Assembly: GCF_001375535.1 (NCBI RefSeq)
Contig: NZ_LN831197.1
Location: 4,111,660 to 4,175,659, forward strand
Direction: 5' to 3'
Origin: Bacillus niameyensis
GTDB taxonomy: Bacteria > Bacillota > Bacilli > Bacillales > Bacillaceae_C
Length of the DNA stretch: 64,000 nucleotides
Of this stretch, positions 1-10,201 are shown piece after piece. Both the position numbers and the translations under genes were made by a program. Below the pieces are notes generated by a model. That model ran no database searches. It had not been told where the DNA came from and was given only the letters and a program-made list of their open reading frames with translations. Every line of letters begins with the position of its first letter. The stretch's first letter is position 1.

Positions 1-42
1 ATCAACGCCATTGATTTGAATAGTTGAACCATTCATTTGCAT
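1..42 (-). CDS. Start of an unidentified leftward gene (partial)
   Basis: The reverse strand has an ATG at 42 preceded by a good ribosome site (GAGGTG, about 7 nt upstream), and the frame stays open to the window edge for 14 codons (MQMNGSTIQINGVD). The rest lies outside the window, so no function can be given. It is divergent from the next gene, with 256 bp between them. Confidence 0.5.
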   Translation of the reverse strand, partial: MQMNGSTIQINGVD

Positions 43-239
43 AGTTTTCACCTCTATTCTATATTTCCCGATCGGACAATAAATTTCACATAAAATGTTT
101 GAACAAGGTAAAAAAAGGGTAAGTCATTTATGTGGAAAGTTATTTAAAGGTTTGAAGACAATAAGGTATGTAACATGCGTTATTTACTACTTATGAATGC
201 AGACCTCATGCGAAACATTTTACTTTCCCCAGTTTACAA

Positions 240-248
240 TGATATAAT
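240..248 (+). promoter_or_regulatory. Extended -10 promoter of yugI
   Basis: TGATATAAT at 240-248 is a TGn extended -10 followed by a perfect TATAAT. No good -35 lies 17 bp upstream, which is usual for extended -10 promoters. The predicted transcript starts about 45 nt before the ATG at 299. No sigma-B-like motif was seen, although the B. subtilis homologue is called a stress protein. Confidence 0.55.
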
Positions 249-298
249 ACACAATTGCGAAATTGGAATGAAATTAAATAAAAATTGGGAGTGTTTCC

Positions 299-694
299 AT
301 GACAACAAAATATGAATCAGGTTCAGTCTTGACAGGAAAGGTAACAGGTATTCAACCATACGGTGCCTTTGTTGCATTGGATGAGCAGACACAAGGTCTT
401 GTCCATATTTCCGAAATTAAACACGGTTTTGTTAAAGATATTAATGATGTTCTATCCGTCGGGGATGAAGTAAAAGTTAAGGTCATTCAAGTGGACGAAG
501 AAAAGGGCAAAATTAGTCTTTCCATTAAGGCAACAGAGGAAGAACCAGTAAGACAACAACCAAAAAAACCTCGCCGCCAAGGTACAGTAAAAGCAGCAAC
601 ACCAGAAGCCGAGGCTGAAGGATTTAACACTCTTAAAGATAAGCTGCAAGAGTGGATTGAACAGTCTCAAGCGAATGATCTAATTAAGAAATAA
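299..694 (+). CDS. yugI: S1-domain RNA-binding protein YugI (general stress protein 13 family)
   Basis: 131 aa. Residues about 6-74 form one S1 OB-fold RNA-binding domain, with the typical openings GSVLTGKVTGIQPYGAFV and GLVHISEI, followed by a basic, Pro/Lys/Arg-rich linker and a short C-terminal helix. Family members are small cytoplasmic proteins that associate with RNA or ribosomes; their exact role is not settled. GGGAG precedes the ATG. The gene is monocistronic, with its own extended -10 promoter and a strong terminator. In B. subtilis yugI also lies close to pgi; here the two are separated by about 18 kb of extra genes. Confidence 0.9.
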   Translation: MTTKYESGSVLTGKVTGIQPYGAFVALDEQTQGLVHISEIKHGFVKDINDVLSVGDEVKVKVIQVDEEKGKISLSIKATEEEPVRQQPKKPRRQGTVKAATPEAEAEGFNTLKDKLQEWIEQSQANDLIKK

Positions 695-700
695 AGTGAA

Positions 701-737
701 AAGGGATGTCTTCTAAACATAGACATCCCTTTTTTTG
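701..737 (+). terminator. Terminator of yugI
   Basis: Perfect 10-bp arms AAGGGATGTC (701-710) and GACATCCCTT (722-731) are followed by a run of T. It starts 6 nt after the yugI stop codon. Confidence 0.9.
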
Positions 738-1062
738 ACGAGTCTCCTAATATTTCTATGAAAATCAACCACGTTCAACCCTATCATTTTGACTTGATTC
801 TATGGTAAAATTGAGTCAATCAACATGCGATCAGGGAGGGAATAGCGAATTAAGCAGAAAATGGGATACGGGATGGGTCAATTAAAACCGCTTGCAGGCG
901 GATATCCTAGCTGCTTTTTGAAGATTAACCTTGTATTTCGTAAGAGAATGGCTTAACCTTTTTAGGAATCAGTGAATTTTAGACATTAGACCATTTTGGA
1001 ATTAGGAAATTTTCATCGGCAATTATGAATCTGATTATAAAATAAAGAGGCGAAATGAAACA
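738..1062 (+). other. 325-bp leader region of the glutamate dehydrogenase gene
   Basis: An extended -10 element TGGTAAAAT lies at 803-811 without a convincing -35. A 31-codon open frame (861-956, MGYGMGQLKPL...) has no well-placed ribosome site and no recognisable product. I saw no sigma-L (-24/-12) promoter of the kind that drives rocG in B. subtilis. Nothing else was recognised. Confidence 0.3.
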
Positions 1063-2307
1063 ATGGCAGAAAATCTAAACTTGTTTACATCAACTCAAGA
1101 GGTAATCAAAGAAGGCCTCCACATGCTTGGTTTTGGAGAGGAAATGTATGAATTATTGAAGGAACCAATAAGAATGATGACGGTTCGAATTCCAGTTCGT
1201 ATGGATGATGGCTCCGTTAAGGTTTTTACAGGTTTTCGTGCTCAACATAATGATTCTGTTGGTCCAACAAAGGGCGGAGTACGGTTTCACCCTGATGTAA
1301 ATGAGGAAGAAGTAAAAGCAATGTCCATGTGGATGACAATTAAATGTGGAATTGTCAATCTCCCGTATGGTGGTGGGAAAGGCGGAATTATTTGTGATCC
1401 GCGCACGATGTCAATGGGAGAAATCGAAAGACTTAGTCGTGGTTATGTCCGGGCAATCAGCCAAATCGTTGGACCGAGTAAAGACATTCCCGCTCCTGAT
1501 GTTTATACGAATTCGCAAATTATGGCATGGATGATGGATGAATATAGCCGTCTTCGTGAAAATGACGCACCTGGATTTATTACCGGAAAGCCAATTGTAT
1601 TAGGCGGTTCACAAGGTAGAGAAAAGGCAACAGCTCAGGGAGTAACAATCTGTATTGAAGAAGCTGCAAAAAAACGAGGGCTTGAAATTAAGGATGCTCG
1701 CATCGTTATTCAAGGATTTGGAAATGCTGGCAGCTTCTTATCAAAATTCTTGTATGACGCTGGAGCTAAAATCGTAGGGATTTCTGATGCCTATGGTGCC
1801 TTACACGACCCAGACGGATTAGATATTGATTATTTATTGGATCGCCGTGATAGCTTCGGTACGGTAACAACTTTATTTGAAGATACAATAACAAATAAAG
1901 AATTATTTGAACTTGATTGTGATATTATCGTTCCAGCTGCAGTAGCTAATCAGATTACTGGGGAGAATGCTCCAAATATTAAAGCATCAATCGTTGTGGA
2001 AGCCGCAAATGGGCCAACAACTGAAGAGGCAACTCGAATTTTAACCGAAAAAGGAGTATTGCTCGTCCCGGATGTTTTGGCAAGTGCTGGAGGCGTGACA
2101 GTATCCTACTTTGAGTGGGTTCAGAATAACCAAGGCTACTATTGGACTGAAGATGAGGTTAACGAAAAGCTTCGGAAAAAACTAGTAGAAGCATTTGAAA
2201 ATGTATATAACACAGCCGATAACCGTCGTGTTAATATGCGTCTTGCTGCTTACATGGTTGGTCTACGTAATGCTGCAGAAGCATCTCGTTTTAGAGGTTG
2301 GGTGTAA
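1063..2307 (+). CDS. NAD-specific glutamate dehydrogenase (RocG/GudB family)
   Basis: 414 aa, close to the 424-427 aa of B. subtilis RocG and GudB. It oxidatively deaminates glutamate to 2-oxoglutarate and ammonium in the cytoplasm, the last step of arginine/proline/glutamate breakdown. The substrate-binding and catalytic motifs are intact: K70 (GPTKGGVRF), K94, catalytic K106 in PYGGGKGG, and D146 in PAPDV. The Rossmann motif GFGNAG is at 218-223, and the C-terminus EASRFRGWV is typical. The sequence is somewhat closer to RocG than GudB, but the paralogue cannot be fixed, so no symbol is given. The PAPDV region has no duplication of the kind that inactivates gudB in laboratory B. subtilis. 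GAGGCG lies about 13 nt before the ATG, a slightly long spacing. The gene is monocistronic. Confidence 0.93.
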   Translation: MAENLNLFTSTQEVIKEGLHMLGFGEEMYELLKEPIRMMTVRIPVRMDDGSVKVFTGFRAQHNDSVGPTKGGVRFHPDVNEEEVKAMSMWMTIKCGIVNLPYGGGKGGIICDPRTMSMGEIERLSRGYVRAISQIVGPSKDIPAPDVYTNSQIMAWMMDEYSRLRENDAPGFITGKPIVLGGSQGREKATAQGVTICIEEAAKKRGLEIKDARIVIQGFGNAGSFLSKFLYDAGAKIVGISDAYGALHDPDGLDIDYLLDRRDSFGTVTTLFEDTITNKELFELDCDIIVPAAVANQITGENAPNIKASIVVEAANGPTTEEATRILTEKGVLLVPDVLASAGGVTVSYFEWVQNNQGYYWTEDEVNEKLRKKLVEAFENVYNTADNRRVNMRLAAYMVGLRNAAEASRFRGWV

Positions 2308-2366
2308 AAATTTAAATATTAAGCGGAGCAAAATATAAAATTTTGCTTCCCCTATAAACTCTATAA

Positions 2367-3275
<909 letters not shown>

Positions 3276-3280
3276 AGAAG

Positions 3281-4672
3281 ATGGATGTGTATTTGAAAAA
3301 TTATTGGTTACTAAACGTAGAATTTATAGAGGCGTTTTCCAGCTTAAACTATAAAAATATCCCATTGCCACTTTTAAGTAATTTTTATCACTATTTGGAT
3401 GAAGAATTGAAATCAGAAATGGAAAATCCTGAATTCAACTCTAAACAAACATTCAATGAAAGCGACATTCAACCGCACTTCGAAAAATGGCTAAAACCTT
3501 TACGTGCACCGATGCAATTTAAACAAGGAAAGCTGTTAATTAATTTTGACTATCTTCGATTTTTGCCGGAAAATTATTTGCAATTTTCGCCGCAAACAAC
3601 ACTGGTGCTAACAAGATGGAAAGCAAAAGAACTTTATCAAATACCTGTTATTAGTATGAAAGATTTTATCAATAATCACTCCGATAAACCCTCGTTCATC
3701 CAAAAAGCAGAACAACTTTTTGAAAATCATGATCATCATCCTGTCTTTGGAAAAAGAGAGTTTCAAGAACGGTTTCTATCCGATATTCCGAAAATGATTG
3801 ACACTATTGAGATGTGTGATTCTATATTTGATCATGAGCCAATCTCCGCAATATTAGTTGGAACAACTGAGGAATTAACTAGTCGTGTTTTGAGCCTGTT
3901 TGCGGCGATTCATGGAATTCCAAGTTTCTGTTTACAGCACGGTCTGATCCTAGGAGAGGAAGCGTATATACCTGCCTTTGCTTCGAACTATCTTGTATAT
4001 GGGCAATTTGAAAAAGATTGGTATGTGCAAAGGGGTGTTAGTGAGGAGCAAATTCATATTGCTGGTCATCCCCGCTATGATAGCATTTTTACGAACCAGC
4101 ATTTAAATCGTCAACAAGTACTCAAACAATTAAAATTATCTCAAGCTAAAAAGACTGTATTAATGGCGACTCAACCGTTTAATACTGATTTTTATGTGGA
4201 GCTAACAAATTTAATCGCGATGGATCCGAACATTCAAGTCATTATTAAACCACATCCATGGGAAAAAGCGAAGAACCGCACAGAATGCTACATCGAATTA
4301 GAGAAAAGATATCCACAAGTTAAGTATGTAACAACAGAAATTCCTCTTTATAGTTTAATTGCAACTTCTGATATCGTCGTTGTAGCCAATTCGACCGTTG
4401 GTTTAGAGGCGATGTTATTAGATAAGCCAGTCGTTGTATATAAATCCCCAAATGCAAATCGAGATTACCCCTATTTTGATTCATTGGGCAATCTCGTATT
4501 AACGAATACGTTAGATATTAAAAAAACGATTCACTCCATTTTAACTTCCACTTCATCTCAGAAATCGGCAAAACAAATCAGGGAAGCGTTTATTGCTAGC
4601 AACTATCCAATTAAGCACTCCACTCTTCAAATCCAAAATATTATCCAAGAATTTTCAGTAGGGGAGGTGTAA
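3281..4672 (+). CDS. spsB: SpsB-like CDP-glycerol glycerophosphotransferase-family protein
   Basis: 463 aa from the ATG at 3281, which has a near-perfect ribosome site (AAAGGAGGTGA); B. subtilis SpsB is about 474 aa. The C-terminal half is a GT-B-type fold: LQHGLILGE, ATQPFNTDFY, VIIKPHPWE and the nucleotide-binding LIATSDIVVVANSTVGLEAM are typical of CDP-glycerol:polyglycerol phosphate transferases and related capsule enzymes. The N-terminal half has no recognised domain. A glycosyl- or glycerophosphate-transfer role in spore glycan assembly is inferred from family and position. The substrate is not known. Confidence 0.8.
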   Translation: MDVYLKNYWLLNVEFIEAFSSLNYKNIPLPLLSNFYHYLDEELKSEMENPEFNSKQTFNESDIQPHFEKWLKPLRAPMQFKQGKLLINFDYLRFLPENYLQFSPQTTLVLTRWKAKELYQIPVISMKDFINNHSDKPSFIQKAEQLFENHDHHPVFGKREFQERFLSDIPKMIDTIEMCDSIFDHEPISAILVGTTEELTSRVLSLFAAIHGIPSFCLQHGLILGEEAYIPAFASNYLVYGQFEKDWYVQRGVSEEQIHIAGHPRYDSIFTNQHLNRQQVLKQLKLSQAKKTVLMATQPFNTDFYVELTNLIAMDPNIQVIIKPHPWEKAKNRTECYIELEKRYPQVKYVTTEIPLYSLIATSDIVVVANSTVGLEAMLLDKPVVVYKSPNANRDYPYFDSLGNLVLTNTLDIKKTIHSILTSTSSQKSAKQIREAFIASNYPIKHSTLQIQNIIQEFSVGEV

Positions 4673-4675
4673 CGT

Positions 4676-5680
4676 ATGTTTTTCAAAGGAAAAAAAATAT
4701 TAATTATTGGTGGAACGGGGACGATTGGGCGAAGGATTATGGAAAGAGTTCTTGAGGAAGAACCTGAGGTCGTTCGAATTTTTAGTCGAGATGAACATAA
4801 ACAATTTACTATGCAAAGCAAATGGAATAACAATCGAAAGTTGCGGTTTTTAATTGGCGATGTCCGGATGTATGATCGCGTTTATAGTGCGATGGAGGAT
4901 ATTGATTATGTCTTTCATACTGCGGCGATGAAACATGTATCCTTTTGCGAATATAACCCTTATGAGGCGGTTTTAACAAATATTGTCGGAACCCATAACG
5001 TTATAAAAGCAGCGATTGCACAAAAAGTAAAAAAGGTAGTTTTTACGAGTACAGATAAAGCTATTTCTCCAACAAATAATTACGGCGCGACAAAACTGAC
5101 CGCGGAAAAGCTGATTACGTCGGCAGAATTATCGAAAGGGTCGGCAAAGACGATTTTTGCGAGTGTTCGCTTCGGAAATGTAATGGGATCGCGAGGATCT
5201 GTTATTCCGCTATTTAAAGAGCAAATTATCGAGGGTAAAGAAATTACTGTTACAGACAAACAGATGAGTCGATTCATGATGACTGTTCAACAAGCTGCAT
5301 CATTAACGATCCAAGCAATGAAATTAGCGGTAGGCGGGGAGACTTTCATCTTAAAAATGCCGGTCATCTCTTTAAGCGATTTAGTAGAAGTGATGATCGA
5401 GGAAGTAGGCGAAAAGTACAATATCCCTCTGGAAGAAATCAAAATTAAGGAAATTGGTTTACGGCCTGGAGAGAAGAAGTATGAAGAGTTAATGACATAT
5501 GATGAATCTCTCCATGCATTTGAATTACCGCAAATGTTTGTCATCCCAGGGCCTTTTCTTTCGATATTACCCTATGAGAATAGCAAAAAAGCTACACCAG
5601 GCACATATCAATCAGGCGATCAGCAACCGATTACGAAGGAAGAACTACGATTTTTTATAAAAGGAGAAAATTTGATTTGA
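4676..5680 (+). CDS. NDP-HexNAc 4,6-dehydratase (PseB/CapD-like SDR)
   Basis: 334 aa, extended short-chain dehydrogenase. NAD motif GGTGTIG is at the N-terminus, IFSRDEHKQ and HTAAMKHV follow, and the active site reads STDKA with YGATK, the Asp-Lys pair of inverting or retaining UDP-GlcNAc 4,6-dehydratases (PseB, FlaA1, CapD). It should make the 4-keto-6-deoxy sugar that starts nonulosonic acid synthesis, feeding SpsC. In B. subtilis 168 the comparable gene, spsM, lies elsewhere and is interrupted by the SP-beta prophage; here an equivalent is intact and inside the operon. It starts 3 nt after spsB. Confidence 0.85.
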   Translation: MFFKGKKILIIGGTGTIGRRIMERVLEEEPEVVRIFSRDEHKQFTMQSKWNNNRKLRFLIGDVRMYDRVYSAMEDIDYVFHTAAMKHVSFCEYNPYEAVLTNIVGTHNVIKAAIAQKVKKVVFTSTDKAISPTNNYGATKLTAEKLITSAELSKGSAKTIFASVRFGNVMGSRGSVIPLFKEQIIEGKEITVTDKQMSRFMMTVQQAASLTIQAMKLAVGGETFILKMPVISLSDLVEVMIEEVGEKYNIPLEEIKIKEIGLRPGEKKYEELMTYDESLHAFELPQMFVIPGPFLSILPYENSKKATPGTYQSGDQQPITKEELRFFIKGENLI

Positions 5681-5694
5681 AAGGAGATGGCGTT

Positions 5695-6639
5695 ATGAAT
5701 GTTCTAGTGACGGGTGGAGCAGGTTTTATCGGCAGATGGGTAACGAAAAAATTATTAGATGATGGTCATCAAGTATGGATCGTTGATAATCTATCAAACT
5801 CGAGTACGAAGAACATAGAAGAGTTTACGTATTATGAAAATTTTCGCCACTTTACTCATGAAGATATTAAAGAAAAAGGCAAACTAGAACAATTGTTTAA
5901 AGAGCATCAGTTTGATATTTGTTATCACTTAGGCGCAAGCATTAATGTGCAAGATAGTATTGATGATCCTGAAACAACTTTTGCTAATGATACGATCGCC
6001 ACTTTTTATATTTTGGAACTGTGTAAAAAATACGATACGAAACTAGTATTTATGAGTACTTGCATGGTGTATGACCGAGCAGAGGATGAGAGTGGGATTC
6101 AAGAAGTAGATCCGATCAAACCAGCTTCTCCTTACGCTGGATCAAAAATTGCTGCAGAGAATATGGTGTTATCTTATTTTTATGCATACGGTTTACCTGT
6201 TGTCGTTGTCCGCCCATTTAACACATATGGTCCTTTTCAAAAAACTGGGGGTGAAGGTGGGGTTGTGGCGATATTTATTCACAATCAGTTAGATGGCAAG
6301 GTATTAAATATTTATGGAGATGGGACTCAAACAAGAGATTTGCTCTACGTTGAAGATTGCGCCGACTTTGTAGTTGCCGCAGGTTATTCAGATGAAGTCA
6401 ATGGGGAAATCGTCAACGCGGGTACAGGCAGAGATATTGCGATTAACGATCTTGCTTTATTGATTGCCAAAGATTCATCCAAAATCCAACATGTCGAACA
6501 TATTCACCCGCAAAGCGAAATTCCGAAGTTGCTTTGTAATTTTGAAAAGGCAAAAAGGTTATTAAACTGGGAGCCGAAAATCTCGTTAGAAGAAGGAATT
6601 AAACGAACAGAAAAATGGATTAAATCTGTCAAAGGGTAA
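5695..6639 (+). CDS. NAD-dependent nucleotide-sugar epimerase/dehydratase (GalE-like SDR)
   Basis: 314 aa from the ATG at 5695, with AAAGGAGATG 7 nt upstream. Extended SDR fold: GGAGFIG (NAD binding), YHLGAS, catalytic STCMVYD plus YAGSK, and PFNTYGP. Such enzymes epimerise or dehydrate UDP- or dTDP-sugars. It probably supplies another sugar, or a C4 epimer, for the spore glycan. It does not correspond to a gene of the B. subtilis sps operon, so its substrate is open. Confidence 0.75.
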   Translation: MNVLVTGGAGFIGRWVTKKLLDDGHQVWIVDNLSNSSTKNIEEFTYYENFRHFTHEDIKEKGKLEQLFKEHQFDICYHLGASINVQDSIDDPETTFANDTIATFYILELCKKYDTKLVFMSTCMVYDRAEDESGIQEVDPIKPASPYAGSKIAAENMVLSYFYAYGLPVVVVRPFNTYGPFQKTGGEGGVVAIFIHNQLDGKVLNIYGDGTQTRDLLYVEDCADFVVAAGYSDEVNGEIVNAGTGRDIAINDLALLIAKDSSKIQHVEHIHPQSEIPKLLCNFEKAKRLLNWEPKISLEEGIKRTEKWIKSVKG

Positions 6640-6654
6640 AAAGGAGTTTTCAAA

Positions 6655-7860
6655 ATGGGAGAAAAACTAGCAGTATACGGAGGTCCATCCATTAGAAAAG
6701 ATTTTCTACCATATGGCGGACAGTGGATTGATGAGAATGATATTCAGGCCGTGGTCGACGTATTAAAAAGTGATTATTTAACGACTGGTCCAGCAGTAGG
6801 TCGATTTGAACAGGCGTTTGCCAAATACGTCGGAGCAAAGTATGCTATTGCATTTTCCAACGGAACAGCCGCCCTCCATGCGGCTTGTTTTGCAGCTGGG
6901 ATTGCTAAAAATGATGAAGTGATTACGTCTCCGCTTACATTTGTCGCAAGTGCTAATTGTATTCTCTATACGGGTGGAAAGCCCGTTTTTGCTGATATTG
7001 ATCCCGCAACTTATAATATTGATCCGAGATCGATTGAAGCAAAAATAACAAAGAATACAAAAGCGATAATCCCAGTACATTTTGCAGGTCAACCTGTAGA
7101 TTTGGATGAGATTCATAAGCTTGCAAAAAAATATAATTTAATCGTGATCGAGGATGCCGCCCATGCTCTAGGGGCTCACTATAAGAATAGGAAAATTGGA
7201 GCACTCAGTGAGATGACAATGTTTAGCCTGCATCCAGTCAAACATATTACGACTGGTGAAGGTGGAATGATCACGACAAATAATAAGGACTATTATCAAA
7301 AATTGCTCCAATTTCGTACTCACGGGATTACGAAAGATGCTAATGAATGTTTTAAATATGATGGACCTTGGTATTATGAAATGCAATATCTAGGTTACAA
7401 CTATCGAATGACGGATATGCAAGCGGCACTAGGATTGTCACAGTTACAGAAAGTAGATATCTTTATCGAACGGAGAAAGAAGTATGTTGCTTTTTACAAT
7501 GAAGCATTTAAAAAGATGGAGGAGATTATCTGCCCTAAACAAATGTCAGGAGCAGATTCAAGCTGGCATTTGTATGTTATTAGATTAAATTTAGAAAGAT
7601 TAACAGCGGATCGGAAAGCAATATATGAAGCTTTACAGAAAGAAAATATCGGTGTCAATGTACATTATATTCCCGTTCATACCCAACCCTTTTATCATAA
7701 ATTAGGCTATCAATCTGGCATTTGCCTTACTGCAGAAGATATTTACAATGAGATCATCACATTACCTTTATTTCCAAAAATGGAGGAAAAAGATGTTAGA
7801 GATGTTATTGCGGCCGTGAATAAAGTCATTCATTTTTATTCAAGGAAGGATGTGGAATAA
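6655..7860 (+). CDS. spsC: PLP-dependent sugar aminotransferase SpsC (DegT/PseC type)
   Basis: 401 aa (B. subtilis SpsC 389). DegT/DnrJ/EryC1 fold: SNGTAALHAA binds the PLP phosphate, VIEDAAHALGA carries the ring-contacting Asp, and the Schiff-base Lys is in FSLHPVKHITTGEGG. It should transaminate the 4-keto sugar made by the neighbouring dehydratase to the 4-amino sugar on the nonulosonic acid route. AAGGAG precedes the ATG. The stop overlaps the spsF start (TAATG). Confidence 0.92.
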   Translation: MGEKLAVYGGPSIRKDFLPYGGQWIDENDIQAVVDVLKSDYLTTGPAVGRFEQAFAKYVGAKYAIAFSNGTAALHAACFAAGIAKNDEVITSPLTFVASANCILYTGGKPVFADIDPATYNIDPRSIEAKITKNTKAIIPVHFAGQPVDLDEIHKLAKKYNLIVIEDAAHALGAHYKNRKIGALSEMTMFSLHPVKHITTGEGGMITTNNKDYYQKLLQFRTHGITKDANECFKYDGPWYYEMQYLGYNYRMTDMQAALGLSQLQKVDIFIERRKKYVAFYNEAFKKMEEIICPKQMSGADSSWHLYVIRLNLERLTADRKAIYEALQKENIGVNVHYIPVHTQPFYHKLGYQSGICLTAEDIYNEIITLPLFPKMEEKDVRDVIAAVNKVIHFYSRKDVE

Positions 7861-8642
7861 TGAGAAAAAAACCGAAAATTGCAGTTGTTGTCAGCTGCCG
7901 CCTAAAATCAACAAGACTTCCGCTGAAAGCATTATTACCTATTAATGGAATTTCCTTAATCGAGCGTTGTCTAATGAATTGCTTAGCTATCCCAGAAGCG
8001 GATGCAGTCGTTTTAGCTACCTCCTATCTCCCGCAAGATAATCCTTTAGAAGCTATTACATTAGATGGGAAAGTTACGGTTGTAAGAGGAGATCCTGAAA
8101 ATCTCGTAGATAGAACGATTGAGGCTGCAAAGGCAGTGAACGCAGATATTGTCTTCAGGGTGACTGGTGATAATCCGGCCGTTTCGCCTGAGATTTCAAG
8201 CTTTCTCATTCAAGAACATTTAAAAAATGATGCAGATTATACGCAGGCAAAAGCAAGCAGCGTTGGAACAGCAGGTAATGTCATCAATGTTAAGGCACTT
8301 GAACGTCTCACTAATCTTGTAAAACCACTAACCCATACAGAATATTTACCTTTTTATTTTCTCAACAATCCCTCTTATTTTTCCGTATTAAATCTTGATT
8401 TACCTTCAGAATTACTTTACCCAGAATGGCGTTTAACGATTGATGAAATAAAGGACCTCGAAATGTTTCAGAAGCTCTATGAAAATCTCCATATTGGTCA
8501 TCGTCCGTTGTTTTATAAGGAGATGAGAGACTACTTGGTTCAACATCCAGAGGTTTGGGAAATAAATAAGGATGTTCAGTTGAAATGGCGGGATGATCTA
8601 GAATTAGTAGAGGAGGTTAATCGTGCCACGACATTGGAGTAA
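7860..8642 (+). CDS. spsF: Nonulosonic acid cytidylyltransferase SpsF
   Basis: 260 aa (B. subtilis SpsF about 239). The N-terminal nucleotide-binding signature (AVVVSCRLKSTRLPLKALLPI) and the FRVTGDNPAVSP segment belong to the CMP-KDO/NeuA-like GT-A superfamily. It is expected to activate the nonulosonic acid made by SpsE to its CMP derivative. The last 20 nt overlap spsG, implying coupled translation. Confidence 0.88.
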   Translation: MRKKPKIAVVVSCRLKSTRLPLKALLPINGISLIERCLMNCLAIPEADAVVLATSYLPQDNPLEAITLDGKVTVVRGDPENLVDRTIEAAKAVNADIVFRVTGDNPAVSPEISSFLIQEHLKNDADYTQAKASSVGTAGNVINVKALERLTNLVKPLTHTEYLPFYFLNNPSYFSVLNLDLPSELLYPEWRLTIDEIKDLEMFQKLYENLHIGHRPLFYKEMRDYLVQHPEVWEINKDVQLKWRDDLELVEEVNRATTLE

Positions 8643-9687
8643 TCGATTAAAAGTCGTTTTCCGTGCCGATGCATCGACAGAACTCGGCTCAGGGCATATT
8701 TCGCGCTGTCTCATCCTGGCAGAAAAATTACATGAGGTAGGAGCAAAGGTTTCTTTCATCTGTCGTGCTGATGAAGGAAACCTTTGTCACCTTCTTTGGA
8801 CTAAAGGATTTGTCGTCACAACGATAGGTAGAATTACGAATTTTTCAATGAAGACCGATATGAAAGAAACAATCGGTGTTTTACAAATGATGGAGCAAGT
8901 AGATTGGCTTATTATTGATCACTATCAACTTGATTATGCCTGGGAGCATTCTATGCGTCCTTACGTTAAGAAGATCATGGTCATTGATGATTTAGCGAAT
9001 CGTAAACATGATTGTGATGTTTTACTAGATCAAACTTTTGGGGTGCAACGGTATTCTTATTCGACCCTCATACCTGAAAGCTGTCAGCTCTTATTAGGTA
9101 GCTCATTTGCCCTTTTAAAGGCCCCTTTTAAAACCTATCAAAAAAGAGTCCCGCCATCCTTTAAAACGATTCGGAAAGTTCATGTGTTTTTTGGTGGAAT
9201 GGATCTGAAAAATTTCACATATACGTATAGTCTGCTATTATTAGAGAATTTTCCTTATTTACATTTAAGAATCATTGTTGGAAAGCATTATCCATATACG
9301 GATTTGCTCCAGCTTTTACAAGAAAAGTATAGGGAAAGAGTGCAATGGGAGCAGGATGTACCTAATATGGCTGAATCGCTGGCTGAATGTGAAGTAGCCC
9401 TTGGTGCTCCCGGTATTACAACATGGGAACGTGCCTGTGTTGGTCTGCCAGCAGCCTATTTAGCTATCGCTGATAATCAAATTAATATTGTCGAGGATCT
9501 TGATGAAAAAGGGTTGTGCGTTTATTTAGGTCAAGCAAATTCCATGAAGAGCGATGAGTTTATACACAAATTTCATCGTTTTATTCACAATGAAAGGAAA
9601 TTAGGAGAATTATATAAAAATAGTGTGAGAAATGTGGATGGTTATGGTGTTGAACGAGTGATACCACATTTATTGGGAAAGGAGTAG
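8623..9687 (+). CDS. spsG: UDP-sugar hydrolase SpsG (PseG-like)
   Basis: 354 aa from GTG at 8623 (GAGGAGG upstream, start inside the end of spsF). Residues 10-30, VVFRADASTELGSGHISRC, are the PseG signature, and the C-terminal half has GT-B-type MurG-like motifs (ALGAPGITTWERACVGLPA). PseG-type enzymes hydrolyse UDP from the 2,4-diacetamido-trideoxyhexose, releasing the free sugar for condensation with phosphoenolpyruvate by SpsE. The operon context fits exactly. Confidence 0.9.
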   Translation: MPRHWSNRLKVVFRADASTELGSGHISRCLILAEKLHEVGAKVSFICRADEGNLCHLLWTKGFVVTTIGRITNFSMKTDMKETIGVLQMMEQVDWLIIDHYQLDYAWEHSMRPYVKKIMVIDDLANRKHDCDVLLDQTFGVQRYSYSTLIPESCQLLLGSSFALLKAPFKTYQKRVPPSFKTIRKVHVFFGGMDLKNFTYTYSLLLLENFPYLHLRIIVGKHYPYTDLLQLLQEKYRERVQWEQDVPNMAESLAECEVALGAPGITTWERACVGLPAAYLAIADNQINIVEDLDEKGLCVYLGQANSMKSDEFIHKFHRFIHNERKLGELYKNSVRNVDGYGVERVIPHLLGKE

Positions 9688-9691
9688 AAAA

Positions 9692-10201
9692 TTGAAGAAA
9701 ATAAGGTTTCTTCCTTATACAAAAGAACATGACGAAAAAACAGTTCAATGGTTAAATGATCCGAGTGTTGCCGAAGGTTTTGGATTAACGAAACAGATTA
9801 CTGTCGCTTCTCACCGGAAGTGGATCGAGAAACAGACCCACTATTATATATGGGCTGTCTATGACGAATTGGACCATCGAGGCAATGTTGCATTAACTCA
9901 CAATCCGCATCATTATTCGGCTTACTTTCAAATGTATATTGGTGATCCAGAAGCACGAGGAAAAGGACTGGGCTATTCAGCACTTCTTTTTGCGATTAAA
10001 TATGCCTTTGAAGTATTGCAAGTCCATCGTTTATGGCTTCATGTCTTTCCAGATAATGAATCTGCTATCCATCTTTATGAAAAGGTTGGATTCCAACAAG
10101 AAGGAATTGAAAGAGATGCCCATTATTCTAACGGCAAGTTTCGTGATCAGGTCATTTACTCCATCCTCAAACAGGAATGGGAGAAGGGTGAGCTAGAATG
10201 A
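9692..10201 (+). CDS. GNAT N-acetyltransferase (PseH-like)
   Basis: 169 aa from a TTG at 9692, with AAAGGAG upstream. GNAT fold: the acetyl-CoA loop is EARGKGLGYSALL, followed by LHVFPDNESAIHLYEKVGF. It probably N-acetylates the 4-amino group made by SpsC, the PseH step. It is much shorter than B. subtilis SpsD (about 289 aa) and is not called spsD. Its last four bases overlap the next gene (ATGA). Confidence 0.85.
   Translation: MKKIRFLPYTKEHDEKTVQWLNDPSVAEGFGLTKQITVASHRKWIEKQTHYYIWAVYDELDHRGNVALTHNPHHYSAYFQMYIGDPEARGKGLGYSALLFAIKYAFEVLQVHRLWLHVFPDNESAIHLYEKVGFQQEGIERDAHYSNGKFRDQVIYSILKQEWEKGELE

Noticed and set aside
861..956. 31-codon ORF (MGYGMGQLKPL...) before the glutamate dehydrogenase gene
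   Set aside because: GGGAGGG lies over 20 nt upstream, no family is recognised, and a leader of this kind can have such an ORF by chance.
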